64,000 bases of DNA from positions 1 to 64,000 of IMG/VR virus record IMGVR_UViG_3300038701_003016; one strand, given 5' to 3'. This document shows positions 6,390 through 13,407 of the stretch, piece after piece; position 1 is the stretch's first letter, and each line of letters starts with the position of its first letter. A program made the translations under genes and the position numbers. The notes beneath the pieces are model-generated. The model searched no databases. It had not been told where the DNA came from and was given only the letters and a program-made list of their open reading frames with translations. The DNA is from a virus.

Positions 6390-7055
6390 ATGGGTTGTGA
6401 TATACACCTTTTCGTTGAAGTAAAACAAAATGGCAAGTGGCAGTCCGTATCCGAAATGAGAGACTGCTATATAGAACGTAATTATCATATGTTTGCTTTG
6501 CTTGGGGGAGTTAGAAATTATGATGAAATTACTCCTATATCTGAATTAAAAGGAATAGATAAAAATTCAGGGAGGGATTTCAAAATACAAGCTGAATATT
6601 ATAACAGCGACGGGCATTCTTATTCCAATTTGACTTTGCGGGAATTGCTAGATTTTGATTGGACTAAAAAGGTTTTAAAAAAAGGGTACCTTGATATAGT
6701 TCAATGGGCTAATTTTAGAAGTATAGGAAAACCAAGTGGATATTCCAGAGACATTAGTGGGCATCATATAGAAATTTTTAAGCCAGAAGCTTTTGAAGAA
6801 GCATGGAGAAAATATTCTTTTGCGATGGGCTTAGAAAAGTATATTTTACCTAGTAAAGCTATTACGAATGAAGAAGAAGAAAAAAGATTTGCTTTCTTTC
6901 TTGCTCCAAATAGAAAGACTTATCCGGTATGTGATGCTGAATGGGAAATTCCCATATATGAAAATACTTCTCATTTTTGGAGCTGTATTATGCCTAGACT
7001 TCTTGCTTTAGGAGCTCCAGAAGAAGTACGAATAAATTTCTTTTTTGATAGTTAG
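6390..7055 (+). CDS. Conserved phage protein of the MGCDIH type
   Basis: 221 aa. The N terminus MGCDIHLFVEVKQNGKW followed by RNYHMFALLGGVRN is typical of a widespread but uncharacterised phage protein group. GHHIEIF near residue 125 adds possible metal ligands. First gene of a run of closely spaced plus-strand genes. I know of no proven function. Confidence 0.7.
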   Translation: MGCDIHLFVEVKQNGKWQSVSEMRDCYIERNYHMFALLGGVRNYDEITPISELKGIDKNSGRDFKIQAEYYNSDGHSYSNLTLRELLDFDWTKKVLKKGYLDIVQWANFRSIGKPSGYSRDISGHHIEIFKPEAFEEAWRKYSFAMGLEKYILPSKAITNEEEEKRFAFFLAPNRKTYPVCDAEWEIPIYENTSHFWSCIMPRLLALGAPEEVRINFFFDS

Positions 7056-7072
7056 ACAGAGAGGGCTAAAAC

Positions 7073-7504
7073 ATGACTACTCAAAAACATCCCGGAGATG
7101 GAACTGTTTTAATAGGGCAATATGTAGGAGAAATTGAGCCTTATAAACATTATATGAATATATTCAGCAAAAATCCTATGGACATTGAACGTATAAGGGT
7201 TGTTTTTAAGCCTGCTTTAAAAATACCTAAAGGGCTTTTAAAATCTGGAGTTTTGCTTGTAACAGAATTAAGAAGTGGAAGATATACTGGGAATATATCT
7301 AAAGGAGACCCTTCTACTTATAATTATTGGGAAGTACAGAAAGTTTTTGTGGAAACGGACAGCCCTGATTTTATATGGAGTAAACCTTCGGGCGCTAATA
7401 CTACAGGTCCTGTTTTTCATAGGCTAACTCCGTCACAAAAAGAAATATTTCGTAGTATATTTGAAAATGCCTTAGATAGCTTTGTTTTTACGGATAAATT
7501 ATGA
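7073..7504 (+). CDS. Hypothetical protein, 143 aa
   Basis: Unrecognised soluble protein with beta-rich pattern. AGAGAGGG precedes the ATG. The stop overlaps the next start by four bases (ATGA). Confidence 0.65.
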   Translation: MTTQKHPGDGTVLIGQYVGEIEPYKHYMNIFSKNPMDIERIRVVFKPALKIPKGLLKSGVLLVTELRSGRYTGNISKGDPSTYNYWEVQKVFVETDSPDFIWSKPSGANTTGPVFHRLTPSQKEIFRSIFENALDSFVFTDKL

Positions 7505-7743
7505 AACTTGAAAACGGATGGAAACTAATAGATGATAAAGCAAAGGATGGAAAATACTACGAAGTATGGCCTTGCGATCATTATCGGGTACCTGACATAT
7601 TTATAGTATGTTGGACAATTGAATATGGATGGAGTACAAGAGAAGGATGGTATATACCTGGAATAGGGGTTTATCCAATTGAGCCTACTCATTACAGAGA
7701 AATAAGAGACGCTCCTCATATACCATTATTAAAGAGGGATTAA
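7501..7743 (+). CDS. Hypothetical tryptophan-rich protein, 80 aa
   Basis: Seven tryptophans in 80 residues (as in YEVWPCDHYRVP, CWTIEYGWSTREGWYIPG). No family recognised. Coupled to the preceding gene by ATGA overlap. Confidence 0.6.
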   Translation: MKLENGWKLIDDKAKDGKYYEVWPCDHYRVPDIFIVCWTIEYGWSTREGWYIPGIGVYPIEPTHYREIRDAPHIPLLKRD

Positions 7744-7744
7744 A

Positions 7745-8290
7745 ATGCAACTTTTAGAACATGGCGAAAATTTCACTAATGGCATAAGAGTTCTTATGCT
7801 TTTAGGTAGAAATAAAGACGGGTGCGAAAATAAACGTACTAAGCTAGTTGTATCTCAAAATTCTGTTGAATTTAGAGAGCACTTAGAGGACTTGTGTGAG
7901 GTTTCAACCCCAGGTCAACGAATATATGCATCTTTAGCTCGCCGAGATTTACAGAAGGCAATCCGCCTTTTCAAAGAGAGGCAGCTTCAGGCAGACTATT
8001 CTGAAACTCAACATTTCTATGCAAACTTAAATAAAACATGGGTTAGCTGCCTCATGAATGAGCAAGCGGCTACTAAGAAAGAAAAATTTTGGCTGATTGA
8101 CTGTGATACATTCGATGAGTTCAATGACGTGGTTAGACTATTAGGGGATAATTTAAGTATCTATGAAGGCCATTATAAAACTAAGAATGGGTTTCACGTA
8201 ATTGTTAAGCCTTTTAATCTTAAAATGGAATTGCCTATTGAGCTACATGCTTTAGTCAATAGAAATCCAATGATGTTATGGGGATATTGA
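7745..8290 (+). CDS. Hypothetical phage protein with DCD and NGFHVIVKPF motifs
   Basis: 181 aa. FWLIDCDTFDEF and KTKNGFHVIVKPFN near residues 115-155 recall the acidic and (N/S)G-H strands of archaeo-eukaryotic primase-like folds. Only this C-terminal half resembles them, so I would not call it a primase. GAGGG precedes the ATG. Confidence 0.6.
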   Translation: MQLLEHGENFTNGIRVLMLLGRNKDGCENKRTKLVVSQNSVEFREHLEDLCEVSTPGQRIYASLARRDLQKAIRLFKERQLQADYSETQHFYANLNKTWVSCLMNEQAATKKEKFWLIDCDTFDEFNDVVRLLGDNLSIYEGHYKTKNGFHVIVKPFNLKMELPIELHALVNRNPMMLWGY

Positions 8291-8293
8291 CTA

Positions 8294-8515
8294 ATGAAAA
8301 TAAGTCGAGACATGGCAACAAAAGAGTATACTCCTACGGCGGTAGTATTAGAGGATTATGATATTTTAAAAGGAACTTTGGTAGTTCAACTTAGAAGCTC
8401 TATAGCTATTAATAAAATAGCAATCGTAGATAATCCAGAAAATATAAAATATAAAGCCGGAGAAATAGTTAAGCTCAAGTTTAATAGCCTCGAAGATAGA
8501 TGGGAACTTAGATGA
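8294..8515 (+). CDS. Hypothetical protein, 73 aa
   Basis: Short beta-rich protein; the segment TAVVLEDYDILKGTLVVQLR and KYKAGEIVKLKFN suggest a small barrel. Stop and next start overlap (ATGA). Function unknown. Confidence 0.6.
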   Translation: MKISRDMATKEYTPTAVVLEDYDILKGTLVVQLRSSIAINKIAIVDNPENIKYKAGEIVKLKFNSLEDRWELR

Positions 8516-8946
8516 TGAAAGCTTTTACTGTATATGGAGTGGAAGTAACTTATGACCATTTAACCGCTATTTGGAATGAAGTAGCGGTCAGTCCAAGAAG
8601 GGTTAGAAGAACATGGGACCCTGAAGTAGCACATCTTATAGATTATGAGTTCGTGCATAAACATGATCTTTACCAGCCCATGATGAATGCTCTGCAAATA
8701 AGTCCTATACAGGATATAGATAATAAAAAGGGAATTTTCGTAGGTATGCTCGGAGACCTCTTAGGACAACGTCTTATAAATGACGCGATTAAGAAAGGCA
8801 TAATTAAAAAAGAAGCCCGAGGAAGATATAGTTGGAATAGAAGAGAACAACATTACCATAAGCGTATATTAAAACAGCCTTGGGTAGGTGAAGAGGGATG
8901 GAAATACCCAACACAAAATATAAAAGTGCTTGCTAAGGGGTTTTGA
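8512..8946 (+). CDS. Hypothetical protein, 144 aa
   Basis: Unrecognised. Basic C-terminal half (ARGRYSWNRREQHYHKRIL) suggests nucleic-acid contact. Two ATG codons occur in tandem at the start; the first couples to the previous gene. Confidence 0.6.
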   Translation: MMKAFTVYGVEVTYDHLTAIWNEVAVSPRRVRRTWDPEVAHLIDYEFVHKHDLYQPMMNALQISPIQDIDNKKGIFVGMLGDLLGQRLINDAIKKGIIKKEARGRYSWNRREQHYHKRILKQPWVGEEGWKYPTQNIKVLAKGF

Positions 8947-9006
8947 GGGTATAACTGAAAATTATGATAGGTACTATATCTACATAAATAATTGAGAGGG
9001 AAAATA

Positions 9007-9288
9007 ATGTTGACTTTAAGTTTTTTTGAATTTTATTTGATTGCCGGGTTTATAACTTTTCATGGAGTTATGATGGCAAAACATATTAACACTGAAGATC
9101 CTGTCTATGACGTATGGAACATATTAAGTACAGCGGGTTTTGTTATATTTTTATGGCCTATATTCTTTGTGTATTTTCCGGCTGTATTTGCTGATTATGT
9201 AATTACAGAATTGAAATTTTATGCAAGGCGTAAAAAAGTCAATAAAGCCAACAAAGCGTTTAGGCGCTCAGAAAAATCAAATAAATAA
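9007..9288 (+). CDS. Small membrane protein, 93 aa
   Basis: The start at 9007 follows GAGAGGG by six bases. Two hydrophobic segments (about residues 5-22 and 40-65) and a strongly basic tail (FYARRKKVNKANKAFRRS) indicate a two-pass inner-membrane protein with a cytoplasmic basic end. Function unknown. Confidence 0.65.
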   Translation: MLTLSFFEFYLIAGFITFHGVMMAKHINTEDPVYDVWNILSTAGFVIFLWPIFFVYFPAVFADYVITELKFYARRKKVNKANKAFRRSEKSNK

Positions 9289-9308
9289 ATAAATAAATAA
9301 AGTTTTAT

Positions 9309-9383
9309 AGACCCGTAGCTCAAAGGTAGAGCTGGCTGCTCATAACGGTTAGGTTACAGGTTCGAGTCCTGTCGGGTCTACCA
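9309..9383 (+). tRNA. tRNA with CAT anticodon (Met or Ile2)
   Basis: Full cloverleaf: acceptor AGACCCG/CGGGTCT, D stem GCTC/GAGC, anticodon loop CTCATAA, T arm ACAGGTTCGAGTCCTGT, discriminator A and encoded CCA. The anticodon CAT reads AUG, or AUA if the first base is modified to lysidine. Confidence 0.95.
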
Positions 9384-9384
9384 A

Positions 9385-9461
9385 GTGTCCTTAGCTCAAT
9401 TGGATAGAGCCATGTACTTCTACTGCATAGGTTGCAGGTTCGAGTCCTGCAGGGCGCACCA
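9385..9461 (+). tRNA. tRNA-Arg(TCT)
   Basis: Cloverleaf: acceptor GTGTCCT/AGGGCGC (with G-U pairs), D stem GCTC/GAGC, anticodon stem ATGTA/TGCAT with loop CTTCTAC giving anticodon TCT, T arm GCAGGTTCGAGTCCTGC, discriminator A, encoded CCA. It reads AGA, which is very frequent in the phage genes, so it probably offsets a codon-usage mismatch with the host. Confidence 0.95.
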
Positions 9462-9492
9462 ATTAAATTAAATTAAATAGAGAGGAAATATC

Positions 9493-9678
9493 ATGATTAG
9501 ACGACGGAATAATAATGAAGAGTTAGTCCAAGGTTTGACTTTTGTACAGGGCCTATTCCTAGTATTCTTATTTCTAAAGCTTGATGGTTCAATTGATTGG
9601 TCTTGGCTTTGGGTAACTAGCCCTTTATGGGTACATTTTGTATTTATGGCTTTAGCAAGCTGGGGTACAAATCATTAA
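9493..9678 (+). CDS. Small membrane protein, 61 aa
   Basis: AGAGAGG precedes the ATG. Two hydrophobic stretches flank a DGSIDWSW turn (residues about 16-28 and 42-56). Unknown function. Confidence 0.6.
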   Translation: MIRRRNNNEELVQGLTFVQGLFLVFLFLKLDGSIDWSWLWVTSPLWVHFVFMALASWGTNH

Positions 9679-9686
9679 ATTCCCGT

Positions 9687-9763
9687 CTTATAATATAAAT
9701 AACCTTGGGTCTATATTATAAGTTTTGGAGGGCGTTCCCTAGTCCGCCCGGGAAAGGCTAGGG
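9687..9763 (+). ncRNA. Hairpin plus H-type pseudoknot, candidate cis-regulatory RNA
   Basis: An 11-bp perfect hairpin pairs 9687-9697 with 9712-9722. It is followed by a G+C-rich element that folds as a pseudoknot: GGGCG (9730-9734) with CGCCC (9745-9749), and CCCTAG from its loop (9737-9742) with CTAGGG (9758-9763). A rival hairpin TTCCC/GGGAA (9735-9739/9750-9754) is mutually exclusive. The element lies 27 bases before the gene at 9790 and stands out in base composition. It looks like a riboswitch or protein-binding leader but matches none I know. Confidence 0.55.
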
Positions 9764-9789
9764 GCTAATTTAACATAGAGGATTTTAAA

Positions 9790-10089
9790 ATGAGTGAAGA
9801 ATTAAGAGATAAACTTTGTAGAGACATTACTGAAAGTGAATGTGCTTTAGCCACTGCTAATGAGCACTTAGCTCTTTTACAAGTTAAAGATGCTGTTTTA
9901 AATTATATGGGAGCGGTAGGGCATAGAATAGAAATTAGCCCTCATAGCCAAACTCCTAATGAGTTTCCTAGTGAAAATACTGAGTTCTTTATGGAAGTAG
10001 TATCAAGAATTGATGAGGAATTAGACCTAATTAGATGCGAATATGGGTTAATAGATCTACAACCTTTTGACCCGGATAAGCTTGATTAA
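9790..10089 (+). CDS. Hypothetical protein, 99 aa
   Basis: Acidic, helical protein beginning MSEELRDKLCRDITESECAL. Probably controlled by the structured leader upstream. AGAGGA site eight bases before the ATG. No family recognised. Confidence 0.65.
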   Translation: MSEELRDKLCRDITESECALATANEHLALLQVKDAVLNYMGAVGHRIEISPHSQTPNEFPSENTEFFMEVVSRIDEELDLIRCEYGLIDLQPFDPDKLD

Positions 10090-10120
10090 AAAGGTAATTA
10101 AATAGTATTAAGGAGGTAAT

Positions 10121-10321
10121 ATGTGTTGGAGTTACATTGGACTGAGTTTACTCTATTTATTTATGGCTTTTATAGTTACTAGGGTTATAGAGGGCTCATG
10201 GGTTCGTAGAATAAGTGACAATGAAACTCTAAAAGCCCTAGGGGTTTTATTAGGTTTTTGGCTTTTCATCGGAAGTTTAATTATGCTTGTTTCCGGATTA
10301 TTAAATAAATGTCCTGCATAA
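10121..10321 (+). CDS. Small membrane protein, 66 aa
   Basis: Strong ribosome site AAGGAGGT. Two transmembrane segments (about 3-20 and 42-60) joined by a charged loop. The end overlaps the next start by 13 bases. Function unknown. Confidence 0.65.
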   Translation: MCWSYIGLSLLYLFMAFIVTRVIEGSWVRRISDNETLKALGVLLGFWLFIGSLIMLVSGLLNKCPA

Positions 10322-10509
10322 ATTTAAACAATATTGACGAATGCAAGGCCTGTCAAGGCAGAGCCTATTTACCTGTTTGCTGTAAAACAAGGGAATTAAT
10401 TTATCCTGATGGATTTAATATTCCTTTAAGTATAGATGCATGCTGTGGAGATTGGGATTATGAGATGTGCCCTGAATGCAAGTCCGGATATGTCCTTAAG
10501 AAAGCCTAA
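10309..10509 (+). CDS. Small cysteine-rich protein, 66 aa
   Basis: Four cysteine pairs: CKAC, VCC, ACC and CPEC. The arrangement suggests a zinc-ribbon or knuckle. It begins inside the preceding gene. Function unknown. Confidence 0.55.
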   Translation: MSCINLNNIDECKACQGRAYLPVCCKTRELIYPDGFNIPLSIDACCGDWDYEMCPECKSGYVLKKA

Positions 10510-10696
10510 AAGACTGCAATGCGAATTTGCAGTATTGGATATAAAGAATGGCAGAGTTATATTAGAAGAATATACTAATAACTCTCAGAATGAAGTAGAG
10601 GTCATTGTAACAGGGCGAATAACAGGGCCTCATAGCCGTGATGACGGAATAAGTACTGAATTTCTTCTAGATGTAGATAAAATACAGGTGGTATAG
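10490..10696 (+). CDS. Hypothetical protein, 68 aa
   Basis: The start at 10490 (MSLRKPKRLQCEF) is preferred because an earlier in-frame ATG lies deep in the preceding gene; no strong ribosome site supports either. Beta-rich (CEFAVLDIKNGRVILEEY). The stop TAG shares its last base with the GTG start of the next gene. Confidence 0.5.
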   Translation: MSLRKPKRLQCEFAVLDIKNGRVILEEYTNNSQNEVEVIVTGRITGPHSRDDGISTEFLLDVDKIQVV

Positions 10697-11190
10697 TGAA
10701 AGTACTTTTTCTTGATATAGATGGCCCGGTAGTTAATACTAGAAGTATATTAGCCAATCCTCAATGTGATTGTTGGTATGCTATAGATACTATAGGAGTG
10801 GCCTTATTAGTAAAGATAGCTAAAAAGTACGATGTAAAAATAGTTTCAAATACCGCCCGGCATTCTTTAGATTTTGATGTTATGAAGTCAAAGCTTGAAA
10901 TGCTCGGGCTTGTTTTTTATGGATCTACTAATTTGCCAAAAACTCTACCTCGAAAACAAGCTATAGTAGAATGGCTTGAAGCTAATCCAGAAGTAGAACA
11001 GTGGGCGGCAGTAGATGATGAGTTTATAGATCATGAAAATGCAGTTCTTATAGACTATGATGAGGGTATAACCACAAAAGCTTTCCTCTCTATATTAAAT
11101 ATATTAGATTGTGAACAAGATGATGGAATTATAATTTTAAAGGCTAATAGAGGGAAAGCTAATGACGAGAATAAACTGCGTTCATCCTAG
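10696..11190 (+). CDS. HAD-like phosphatase domain protein
   Basis: 164 aa, GTG start. VLFLDIDGPVVN gives HAD motif I (DxDG); VSNTAR is motif II-like; AAVDDEFIDH supplies the later acidic motif. This matches the compact HAD domain seen in many phage proteins and in RNA-repair proteins. The substrate cannot be told from sequence. Overlaps the downstream glycosylase gene by 29 bases. Confidence 0.75.
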   Translation: MKVLFLDIDGPVVNTRSILANPQCDCWYAIDTIGVALLVKIAKKYDVKIVSNTARHSLDFDVMKSKLEMLGLVFYGSTNLPKTLPRKQAIVEWLEANPEVEQWAAVDDEFIDHENAVLIDYDEGITTKAFLSILNILDCEQDDGIIILKANRGKANDENKLRSS

Positions 11191-11578
11191 AGAGCTATGT
11201 GATAAGCATCTTTTAGCAGAATTAAATGAGTTACCACGGATTTTTACTAAAGCCGATATTTTCTGGAAAACCAGACAAGATGTGGGAAGTAAGCTTCCTA
11301 CGGCATATTGTCTGGGAACTGGCCATATGAAATTTTTCTATAATAAATTAAAGTATCTCCATTCCAGATATGGGCTACTCCACTTAGAAGCTACTCTTAG
11401 GGGTTTTAATGTAAAGTGGAGTAAAAAAGTATTTATTAGTCTAGAATATATTGATTTAAAAGTTGATAAATTTTGGCAGCCTAACTTAGAAGATATTAGG
11501 AAAAACAGAGAACGTATTGCTGAAAGAATTTGGGATAGTATGAAAAGTAAACCCAAGTTTACCCCATATATTAATTAG
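11162..11578 (+). CDS. denV: Pyrimidine-dimer DNA glycosylase (T4 endonuclease V type)
   Basis: 138 aa, the same length as T4 DenV. MTRIN at the start, HLLAELNELPRIF and LGTGHMKFFYNKL align with the T4 enzyme. The nucleophile Thr2 (N-terminal after Met removal) and catalytic Glu23 are present; T4 Arg22 is Asn here. It would cut UV-induced cyclobutane dimers by glycosylase and lyase action. UV repair fits a phage of a surface-water host. It starts inside the HAD gene. Confidence 0.9.
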   Translation: MTRINCVHPRELCDKHLLAELNELPRIFTKADIFWKTRQDVGSKLPTAYCLGTGHMKFFYNKLKYLHSRYGLLHLEATLRGFNVKWSKKVFISLEYIDLKVDKFWQPNLEDIRKNRERIAERIWDSMKSKPKFTPYIN

Positions 11579-11588
11579 GATACTTAAT

Positions 11589-12476
11589 ATGACTGATCTT
11601 AAAAAACCTATGCTGGCTGCCAAGTTTGATCCTGACAAAGCTGTTTATCCTTTAATGGGAAGCATTAAAGTAGATGGAATAAGGTGTCTTATAAAAGATG
11701 GAGTAGCGGTAAGTCGGTCTTTAAAACCCATTCCTAATAAGTACGTTCAGAAATGGGCTGCTAGAAATGCAAGGCGTTTAGAAGGAGCAGATGGGGAACT
11801 AGTTGTAGGTAATTTAGAAGCTGAAGACTGCTTTAGAAAAACCAGCTCTGCAATAATGTCTTTTGAGGGCAATCCTGATTTTAGCTATTGGGTATTTGAT
11901 TTATGGAATAGGCCTGTTGCGCCTTTCTATGCTCGATATGATGTATTTACTTTTGACCTTTGGGATGTAGACCGAGTATGTTTGCTAAATCAAGAAACTC
12001 TAAATACCCTTGAAGAGGTTTTAGATTTTTTAGATAAACAAACTAATAGAGGGTACGAAGGAATTATGCTTCGAGACCCTTACGGTCTTTATAAAATGGG
12101 ACGCGCCACTGTAAATCAACGTCAACTTATGAAATTGAAAAAATTTGAAGATGCTGAAGCGATTGTAATTGGTTTAGAAGAAGAAATGCATAATGCAAAT
12201 GAGGCTCATACTAATGAAGTAGGGGCTACAGAACGTTCACATCATAAAGAGAACATGATCGGCAAAAATACTTTGGGAGCTCTTAGAGTACAGCTTATAG
12301 ACGGCTCAAAAACCGAATTTAAGGTAGGCACCGGCTTTTCGGCACAAGAACGTTTAGCGATATGGCGCTCTAAGCCGATCGGAGCTATAATTAAGTTTAA
12401 ATACTTTCCTACAGGATCAAAAGATAAGCCCCGTTTTCCTGTATTTTTAGGTTTTAGAGATAGAATAGATATTTAG
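11589..12476 (+). CDS. ATP-dependent DNA ligase
   Basis: 295 aa. KVDGIRC near residue 28 is the KxDG nucleotidyl-lysine motif. GADGELVVG, YWVFDL, EGIMLRDP and MKLKKF follow as motifs III, IIIa, IV and V. The C-terminal part has an OB-fold-like end (RFPVFLGFRD). This is the size of small phage ligases such as T7. It seals nicks in replication and repair, next to a repair glycosylase. Last gene before the structured-RNA unit. Confidence 0.92.
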   Translation: MTDLKKPMLAAKFDPDKAVYPLMGSIKVDGIRCLIKDGVAVSRSLKPIPNKYVQKWAARNARRLEGADGELVVGNLEAEDCFRKTSSAIMSFEGNPDFSYWVFDLWNRPVAPFYARYDVFTFDLWDVDRVCLLNQETLNTLEEVLDFLDKQTNRGYEGIMLRDPYGLYKMGRATVNQRQLMKLKKFEDAEAIVIGLEEEMHNANEAHTNEVGATERSHHKENMIGKNTLGALRVQLIDGSKTEFKVGTGFSAQERLAIWRSKPIGAIIKFKYFPTGSKDKPRFPVFLGFRDRIDI

Positions 12477-12478
12477 CG

Positions 12479-12507
12479 TTTACATAACTAGGAAAATAGC
12501 GTATAAG
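12479..12507 (+). promoter_or_regulatory. Promoter of the structured RNA
   Basis: TTTACA (12479-12484) and TATAAG (12502-12507) are separated by exactly 17 bases, the same architecture as the cassette promoters. Predicted start about 12513-12515. Confidence 0.75.
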
Positions 12508-12512
12508 AAAAA

Positions 12513-12853
12513 GAACAATCGGAGTTGGCCTTTAGCAGGAGAGAGCACGCGTAGGCGTTAATGGTCTTTTAGTAGCGAGAAGCAGCTGTAGGCGGTGAGC
12601 TATTTCAGCCCCTACCTATTTAGAGTAGGGTAGCCAATAAAGAACATAGAGCGATGTCACGGAAGCAGTATAAAGCTATTAGCTTAAGGGATAGTACAAT
12701 CTATCTAGCACCAATAATCAGTTAACTCTGTAGGGGCTTTTAGGAACTATATGTAGCTGCCAACGAGGCTCAAAACGAACTAAACAGTAAACGTGGATGA
12801 TTGTTTTAACGCGCTGGCTTGCATTATGCAGGTCAGCGCGTTATATATTTTTT
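12513..12853 (+). ncRNA. Structured non-coding RNA, about 340 nt, unknown family
   Basis: The 377-base gap between ligase and terminase has no credible frame but is bounded by its own promoter and terminator. AGAACAATC (12512-12520) pairs with GATTGTTTT (12799-12807), closing the molecule at both ends. Inside it, GTTGGC (12524-12529) pairs with GCCAAC (12759-12764). Local hairpins include ACGC/GCGT (12547-12558), CCCTAC/GTAGGG (12610-12630), AAGCT/AGCTT (12673-12685) and GATAG/CTATC (12690-12705). GCCCCTAC (12608-12615) can instead pair with GTAGGGGC (12730-12737), eight perfect pairs, giving a possible switch. I could not match it to tmRNA, RNase P, SRP or group I intron cores. Confidence 0.7.
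12808..12853 (+). terminator. Intrinsic terminator of the structured RNA
   Basis: AACGCGCTG pairs with CAGCGCGTT (9 bp), with an inner TGCAT/ATGCA stem, followed after a few bases by TTTTTT ending right at the terS start codon. It would release the RNA, and it also leaves terS with no visible ribosome site. Confidence 0.8.
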
Positions 12854-13393
12854 ATGATTGAAAAAAGTTCAAAATATGAAACCGAGCGTAGAAAAGAGCT
12901 TGTAATTGAGGCGGCAAAAACAGCCCCCTCTTTTAGAAAGGCTTGTGACATAGCCGGAGTACCTTCTAGCACTGCTAATAGGTGGCGTAGGGATGATGAA
13001 GATTTTGCCGAGGCGCTACATGAAGCAGAAAAAGAACGGTGGGATGTTTTAAGAGAACATATCTATGAAAGAGCTATAGGCGGGTATGAAAAACCTGTGT
13101 ATTATAAAGGCAGGCCTTTATGGAGACGAGACCCTAAAACTAATGAGCTTTTATTAGATGAAAATTTTGAGCCTATACCTCTAACAGAAACAGTCGTATC
13201 TGATAGGCTTCTTGAAAGGTATCTAGAAGCTAACTTGCCTGAGTTCGCTCGGAAATCGAGTTTGGAATTAAGTGGCCCTAATGGGGGTCCTGTTTCTACC
13301 CAATTAGTTGTAAATTTTGTTGATCCTCCTGATTGGGATAAAGTAAAATGGGATCCTGAAACAGGAAGAGCCGAATTACCAACAGATAAATAA
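12854..13393 (+). CDS. Terminase small subunit
   Basis: 179 aa from ATG 12854. An N-terminal helix-turn-helix (FRKACDIAGVPSSTANRWRR, about residues 23-42) followed by charged helices and a variable C terminus is typical of small terminases that recognise packaging sites. Position just before terL supports this. The ATG follows the RNA terminator directly and has no Shine-Dalgarno sequence; an upstream ATG at 12797 would run through the terminator hairpin and is less likely. Translation may need read-through and refolding of the RNA. Confidence 0.8.
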   Translation: MIEKSSKYETERRKELVIEAAKTAPSFRKACDIAGVPSSTANRWRRDDEDFAEALHEAEKERWDVLREHIYERAIGGYEKPVYYKGRPLWRRDPKTNELLLDENFEPIPLTETVVSDRLLERYLEANLPEFARKSSLELSGPNGGPVSTQLVVNFVDPPDWDKVKWDPETGRAELPTDK

Positions 13394-13407
13394 GGCTGTA
13401 ATTCCTG

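Noticed and set aside
9687-9763. SAM-II, preQ1, pistol or HDV-like RNA
   Set aside because: The pseudoknot topology is similar in outline, but the conserved loop bases and spacing of these classes are not met.
12513-12853. Structured RNA as a tmRNA, RNase P, SRP RNA or group I intron
   Set aside because: The conserved cores of these RNAs were looked for and not found, and a true tmRNA exists elsewhere in the window.
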